DNA of 11,174 nt, from contig CAIXZI010000591.1 of assembly GCA_903923915.1 (NCBI GenBank), positions 1 to 11,174 on the forward strand. The letters are read 5' to 3'. Each line of letters opens with the position of its first letter. Within the stretch, counting starts at the first letter, position 1. The notes under the pieces were generated by a model. It was not told where the DNA came from. It saw nothing but the letters and a program-made list of their open reading frames with translations, and ran no database searches. This stretch comes from an uncultured Bacteroidota bacterium (GTDB lineage: Bacteria; Bacteroidota; Bacteroidia; B-17B0; Aurantibacillaceae). This document shows positions 7,886 to 11,174 of this stretch, piece after piece. A program made the position numbers and the translations under genes.

Positions 7886-9069
7886 TGCCACGCGTACTTA
7901 GAATTATAAACAGATTTAACTTGGGCGGCCCGGCTTATAACGTAGCGTATCTAACAAAATATTTAGCACCTGAATACGAAACACTTTTAATTGGCGGTGA
8001 GAAAGAACCAGATGAAGACAGCTCTCTTTTTATCTTTAACGAAATGGGTTTAGAGCCCTTGGTCATTGAGGAAATGAGTAGGTCGGTAAATTTTTTGCAG
8101 GATATAAAAGCATATTATAGAATAAAAAAAATCATAAAAGAATTTAAACCTGATATTGTACATACACATGCTGCAAAAGCAGGTGCATTAGGCCGTTTGG
8201 CGGCACATAGTTGTGGTGTGCCGGTTGTTATTCATACGTTTCATGGGCATGTTTTTCATTCGTATTTCGGAAAATTTAAAACAAATGTTTATAAAAATAT
8301 TGAACGCTTTCTTACAAGAAAGTCTTCTGCTATAATTGCTATTAGCGAGCGACAAAAACAAGAATTGTGTGTTGAACACAAAATTGCTCCTCTTCAAAAA
8401 ACAACGGTTGTTCCGCTGGGCTTTGATTTATCTAAGTTTTCAGACAATCAGCCTGAAAAGAGAAAAACCTTTAGAGAGAAATATCAGATAGAAGACGATG
8501 AAATTTGCATTGTAATTATTGGGCGATTGGCTCCTGTAAAAAATCACCCATTGTTTTTAAAGGCTATCCAGTTTGTAAAGAGTAATTCAACAAAAAAAAT
8601 ACGTGCCGTTGTTGTGGGTGATGGAAATTTGCGTAACGATTTAATGAAATTATGCGATGAGTTGAATCTTGATTATTGTTATTACCCAAGCGAACCTAAA
8701 AAAGCAACGGTTATTTTTACCTCGTGGATACAAGATGTATCTTATCCTTTAGCTGGAAGCGACATTGTTTGTCTTACGTCTTTTAATGAGGGCACGCCTG
8801 TAAGTTTAATTGAAGCACAAGCCGCATCAAAAGCTATTGTTACTACAAAAGTTGGCGGCATAGAAAATTCGGTAAATAATGAAGCCGCTTTTTTAGTTGA
8901 TATTGCTGATGAAACAGGCTTTTTTGAAAAATTATTACTGCTTTGTAGCGATGAAAGACTAAGAGAAAAAATGGCTTTAAACGGCAAAGATTTTGTGTTT
9001 AAACAATTTCACTACACGCGTTTGGTAGCCGATGTTAAACGATTATACGCTTCTTTATTAAAACATTAG
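7885..9069 (+). CDS. GT4-family glycosyltransferase of a polysaccharide cluster
   Basis: This 394-residue GT-B enzyme should transfer a sugar from a nucleotide donor to a lipid-linked or growing glycan on the cytoplasmic face of the inner membrane. The N-terminal domain opens with VLRIINRFNLGGPAYNVA, whose glycine-rich GGP loop is typical. HTHAAKAG follows at 93-100. The C-terminal domain starts near GRLAPVKNH (213-221) and carries the EX7E motif as E302 and E310 in NEGTPVSLIEAQA, the donor-binding acid pair of retaining GT4 enzymes, then TTKVGG. There is no signal peptide or clear membrane span. The ATG overlaps the asnB stop by one base and the export lipoprotein gene starts 45 nt downstream. 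Family is secure; donor and acceptor cannot be told from sequence. Confidence 0.9.
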   Translation: MPRVLRIINRFNLGGPAYNVAYLTKYLAPEYETLLIGGEKEPDEDSSLFIFNEMGLEPLVIEEMSRSVNFLQDIKAYYRIKKIIKEFKPDIVHTHAAKAGALGRLAAHSCGVPVVIHTFHGHVFHSYFGKFKTNVYKNIERFLTRKSSAIIAISERQKQELCVEHKIAPLQKTTVVPLGFDLSKFSDNQPEKRKTFREKYQIEDDEICIVIIGRLAPVKNHPLFLKAIQFVKSNSTKKIRAVVVGDGNLRNDLMKLCDELNLDYCYYPSEPKKATVIFTSWIQDVSYPLAGSDIVCLTSFNEGTPVSLIEAQAASKAIVTTKVGGIENSVNNEAAFLVDIADETGFFEKLLLLCSDERLREKMALNGKDFVFKQFHYTRLVADVKRLYASLLKH

Positions 9070-9114
9070 CAAAAGCAATAAAATTTGTATATTTACAAGG
9101 TATTTAAAACCTGT

Positions 9115-9873
9115 ATGAGAAAACTTTTATTGTTGTTTATTGCCATCTTAAGCTTATCATCTTGTAGGATATTACGTCCTAATTTAATGCTTAAAACCCC
9201 AAAAGATTATGTGTTTGACCAGTTAAATGATACCATGAGTCATGAGGAATATCGCATATCACCAACAGATGCGGTATCTTTACGGATACTATCTAACGAA
9301 GGATTTAAATTAGTTGATTTCTCTAACAATGGTGGTGGCGCTAACGTTACAAACACATCTATTATTGAAGCGTTGGTTGAACAAGATGGAACGATAAAAG
9401 TGCCGCTTATTGGGCGAGTAAAGGTTCAAGGCTTAACCATGCGAGAAGCAGAGCAATTATTAGAAACAAAATTTTCTGAATTTTATGTTGGGCCTTATGT
9501 AATACTAAGGGTAACCAATAAACGAGTATCCGTGTTTCCAGGCAATGCCGGTGCGGGTAAAGTAATACCCATTGTAAATATAAATACAACGGTGTTAGAG
9601 GCACTTGCTTATGCCGGAGGAATTACGGATGATGGCAAGGCCTATCGCATAAAATTAGTGCGCAATGCAAAACCAAAGCCACTTGTTTATTTAATTGATT
9701 TATCAACCATAGAGGGCTTGCAGGCCGGCAACACCGTTGTACAGGCAAACGATGTGATATATGTAGAACCTCGTCCGCGTTTTGTTAGTAGAGCTATTGC
9801 AGAGTTGGCACCCTATATCTCTATAATTTCATCTGCCATATTGGTGTACACGTATGTTAGACTAGTTAAATAG
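9115..9873 (+). CDS. Wza-like polysaccharide export outer-membrane lipoprotein
   Basis: The protein (252 residues) forms the outer-membrane channel for exported polysaccharide. MRKLLLLFIAILSLSSC is a lipoprotein signal with lipobox LSSC, so C17 is the acylated residue. A Poly_export domain begins near D52 (TDAVSLRILSNEG) and includes DGTIKVPLIGRVKVQGLT, with an SLBB-type domain after it. The last ~23 residues (from ELAPYISIISS) form a hydrophobic helix, which in E. coli Wza lines the outer-membrane pore. It is shorter than E. coli Wza (about 380 residues), as usual for Bacteroidota. An upstream in-frame TTG at 9085 would add ten residues before the signal peptide and is less likely. A -7-like TATATTTA (9088-9095) lies before the ATG. 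The next gene, Wzc-like, starts 3 nt after the stop. Confidence 0.92.
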   Translation: MRKLLLLFIAILSLSSCRILRPNLMLKTPKDYVFDQLNDTMSHEEYRISPTDAVSLRILSNEGFKLVDFSNNGGGANVTNTSIIEALVEQDGTIKVPLIGRVKVQGLTMREAEQLLETKFSEFYVGPYVILRVTNKRVSVFPGNAGAGKVIPIVNINTTVLEALAYAGGITDDGKAYRIKLVRNAKPKPLVYLIDLSTIEGLQAGNTVVQANDVIYVEPRPRFVSRAIAELAPYISIISSAILVYTYVRLVK

Positions 9874-9876
9874 ATT

Positions 9877-11174
9877 ATGATAGGTGGCGATTTACATGAT
9901 AAAAACAGCAGTATAAATCAATACCAAGAGCGTATAACCAAATTTAGCAGTGAATTTGAGTTGGGGCTTTTTTTGCACATTGCCAAGCGCAGTTTAATAT
10001 GGATTTTTTTATTATTAAGCATTTCCTTGTCTTTAGCGTTTTTGTACTTGCGGTATGCACAACCTGTTTTTCAGGCTAAAACAACGGTACAAATAAATAC
10101 AAACAACCAAGCTAATAAGGTTTTGGATATAAATAAAATGTATGAGGAGCAAGACCCCTTGGCTGGTGCAATTGAAATTCTAAAATCAAAAATATTTTTA
10201 AACAGAATAGTTAATTCTTTAGATCTTTACATTAGTTATTTTAATGAAGGAACTTTTAAATCGAGCGAATTATATACATCTACTCCGTTTATTGTTGATA
10301 TAAACATTAAAAATCCTGCCTTTTACAGCAAGAAATTTTACGTTACATTTAGTGATGCTACGCAAGGATATATAGAGCAAAAAGAAAAAAATGTTAAACA
10401 AGAAAAAATAGCATTTGTAATAGATAAATGGATAAATACAGAGGGGTTTGATTTTAAAATAAGCTGTAACCCAGCACTTGCAAAAGATGAGTGTTTTAAG
10501 AACTGCCAAAAACTATCGCCAATATATTTTACTAAACAAGATGAAAACAGCATTACATCTGATATTCAACAACGTTTAGAGGTAAGGTTGCAAAATGAAC
10601 TGGCAAAAACGGTTAGCATAAGCATTCGTGATTTTAATCCATCAAAAGCAGCAGATATTGTAAACGCAATAGCCGCCGAGTTTCAACAATACGATATAGA
10701 AAAAGAAAGTAAAAGCTCGGAGAAAGTTATTACGTTTATTAATGAGCAGCTTAGCAACGTATATACCCAACTAAAACAATCAGAAGATACGCTTGAAAAT
10801 TATAGAAAACAGCACAACTATAATACAAATGATCGTCAGCTTCAATCAGATATGTCTAGAATATCTACTCTCGAGGACCAATTACTTAAAACAGAATTAG
10901 AGGAAAAAATATTGGATAACATACAACAAGATATTGAAAAAAATAAAAGTATCGATTCATATCAAGGGTTTTATATTAACCGCATTTCTACGTTTCTCGA
11001 CCTGCGCTACAATACCTTACTGAGCCATAGCTCGGGGGGCTATGGCGTGCAGCTCGACGACGTAAATGGTGTGTTTAATAAGAAGGCCATCGTGGGCAGT
11101 AATGTCGTTAATGTCAATTCATTTTCGGCAGTGTTGTATTGCTATAACAGCAACAACGTCGATATCGTTGGAGA
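9877..11174 (+). CDS. Wzc/Wzz-like chain-length regulator or tyrosine-kinase co-polymerase, open at the right edge; last ~64 codons look foreign
   Basis: Wzc-type proteins sit in the inner membrane, set polysaccharide chain length and dock to the Wza channel. Reading from this ATG, 432 codons are open with no stop before the window ends. Residues about 39-59 form the first membrane helix, followed by the Wzz-domain stretch FQAKTTVQI and DPLAGAIEILKSKIFLNRIV. Residues about 270-365 are a charged, coiled-coil-like periplasmic helix. The second membrane helix and the kinase domain (Walker motifs, C-terminal tyrosines) are not reached. Three cysteines (C197, C206, C210) cluster in the periplasmic part. 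From residue 369 composition and sequence character change sharply, so the true Wzc sequence probably ends near 10980 in this window. It lies 3 nt after the Wza-like gene, as is usual for this pair. Identity of the first ~365 residues is well supported; kinase presence is inferred from the family. Confidence 0.85.
   Translation, partial: MIGGDLHDKNSSINQYQERITKFSSEFELGLFLHIAKRSLIWIFLLLSISLSLAFLYLRYAQPVFQAKTTVQINTNNQANKVLDINKMYEEQDPLAGAIEILKSKIFLNRIVNSLDLYISYFNEGTFKSSELYTSTPFIVDINIKNPAFYSKKFYVTFSDATQGYIEQKEKNVKQEKIAFVIDKWINTEGFDFKISCNPALAKDECFKNCQKLSPIYFTKQDENSITSDIQQRLEVRLQNELAKTVSISIRDFNPSKAADIVNAIAAEFQQYDIEKESKSSEKVITFINEQLSNVYTQLKQSEDTLENYRKQHNYNTNDRQLQSDMSRISTLEDQLLKTELEEKILDNIQQDIEKNKSIDSYQGFYINRISTFLDLRYNTLLSHSSGGYGVQLDDVNGVFNKKAIVGSNVVNVNSFSAVLYCYNSNNVDIVG
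10981..11174 (+). other. Compositionally foreign tail, beta-helix-like coding sequence fused to the Wzc-like frame
   Basis: GC rises from about 28% (10801-10980) to about 47% here, and third-position GC in the open frame is about 60%. The 64 residues read in frame with the Wzc-like gene but do not look like Wzc. Two stretches, NTLLSHSSGGYGVQLDD and NVVNVNSFSAVLYCYNSNN followed by VDIVG, show the spaced asparagines and alternating small or hydrophobic residues of right-handed parallel beta-helix repeats. Such repeats are common in secreted surface proteins and glycan lyases. The abrupt change suggests a junction at about 10960-10985, either an assembly chimera or a real fusion. The beta-helix reading is by eye only. 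Confidence 0.6.

Noticed and set aside
9085..9114. TTG start ten codons upstream of the Wza-like lipoprotein
   Set aside because: The ATG at 9115 places a compact lipoprotein signal exactly at the N terminus; the TTG version would place extra residues before it and overlaps a possible -7 box.
10270..10553. Minus-strand open frames of 71-79 codons inside the Wzc-like gene
   Set aside because: They are low-complexity antisense shadows of an AT-rich gene, with no domain or start context.
1..11174. tRNA or rRNA genes, CRISPR arrays, transposases, phage or defence genes
   Set aside because: I looked on both strands and found no cloverleaf-like sequence, no regularly spaced direct repeats and no protein motif of those families.

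Overview
The window looks like a chromosomal piece of a low-GC member of the phylum Bacteroidota. Four things point there: AT-rich codon use; gene starts without Shine-Dalgarno sites; promoter boxes of the type TAnnTTTG; and a gene set typical of the phylum (a Bacteroidota-style TrmB, an OmpA protein with the TPR/beta-propeller/CRD/OmpA layout of the type IX secretion protein PorE, and a Wza/Wzc-type polysaccharide export pair). The order cannot be fixed from this sequence alone.

Layout. (1) Positions 38-1600, minus strand: a two-gene unit in which trmB (tRNA m7G46 methyltransferase) is followed 9 nt later by a second SAM-dependent methyltransferase related to the RlmI/RlmK group. (2) Positions 1601-1840: the divergent intergenic region. 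It carries a strong trmB promoter and a roughly 150-bp element with 14-bp terminal inverted repeats and an internal hairpin. (3) Positions 1841-3205, plus strand: radA, whose true start lies 60 nt inside the longest open frame. (4) Positions 3300-5366: a PorE-like OmpA-family protein, closed by a textbook intrinsic terminator. (5) Positions 5453-5965: a small DUF1761 membrane protein with its own perfect -7 box. (6) Positions 6011 to the right edge: an apparent exopolysaccharide operon. It holds a glutamine-dependent asparagine synthetase-type amidotransferase, a GT4 glycosyltransferase overlapping it by one base, a Wza-like outer-membrane export lipoprotein, and, 3 nt later, the start of a Wzc-like chain-length regulator or co-polymerase.

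How the genes fit together. The first half is mainly housekeeping: tRNA and probably rRNA modification, recombination repair, and envelope or secretion. The second half is surface-polysaccharide assembly: the glycosyltransferase builds glycan, the amidotransferase may amidate a sugar acid, and the Wza/Wzc pair controls chain length and exports the polymer.

The most unusual signal is at the right edge. From about position 10981 the last ~194 bases jump from about 28% to about 47% GC, third-position GC rises to about 60%, and the frame stops looking like Wzc and starts looking like a right-handed beta-helix surface protein, with no stop codon. An assembly chimera is the simplest explanation; a real rearrangement is possible. 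Apart from this and the intergenic repeat element, the region looks ordinary, and I see no convincing new biological system. No tRNA, rRNA, CRISPR array, transposase or phage gene is visible, and no gene-free stretch exceeds 300 bases.
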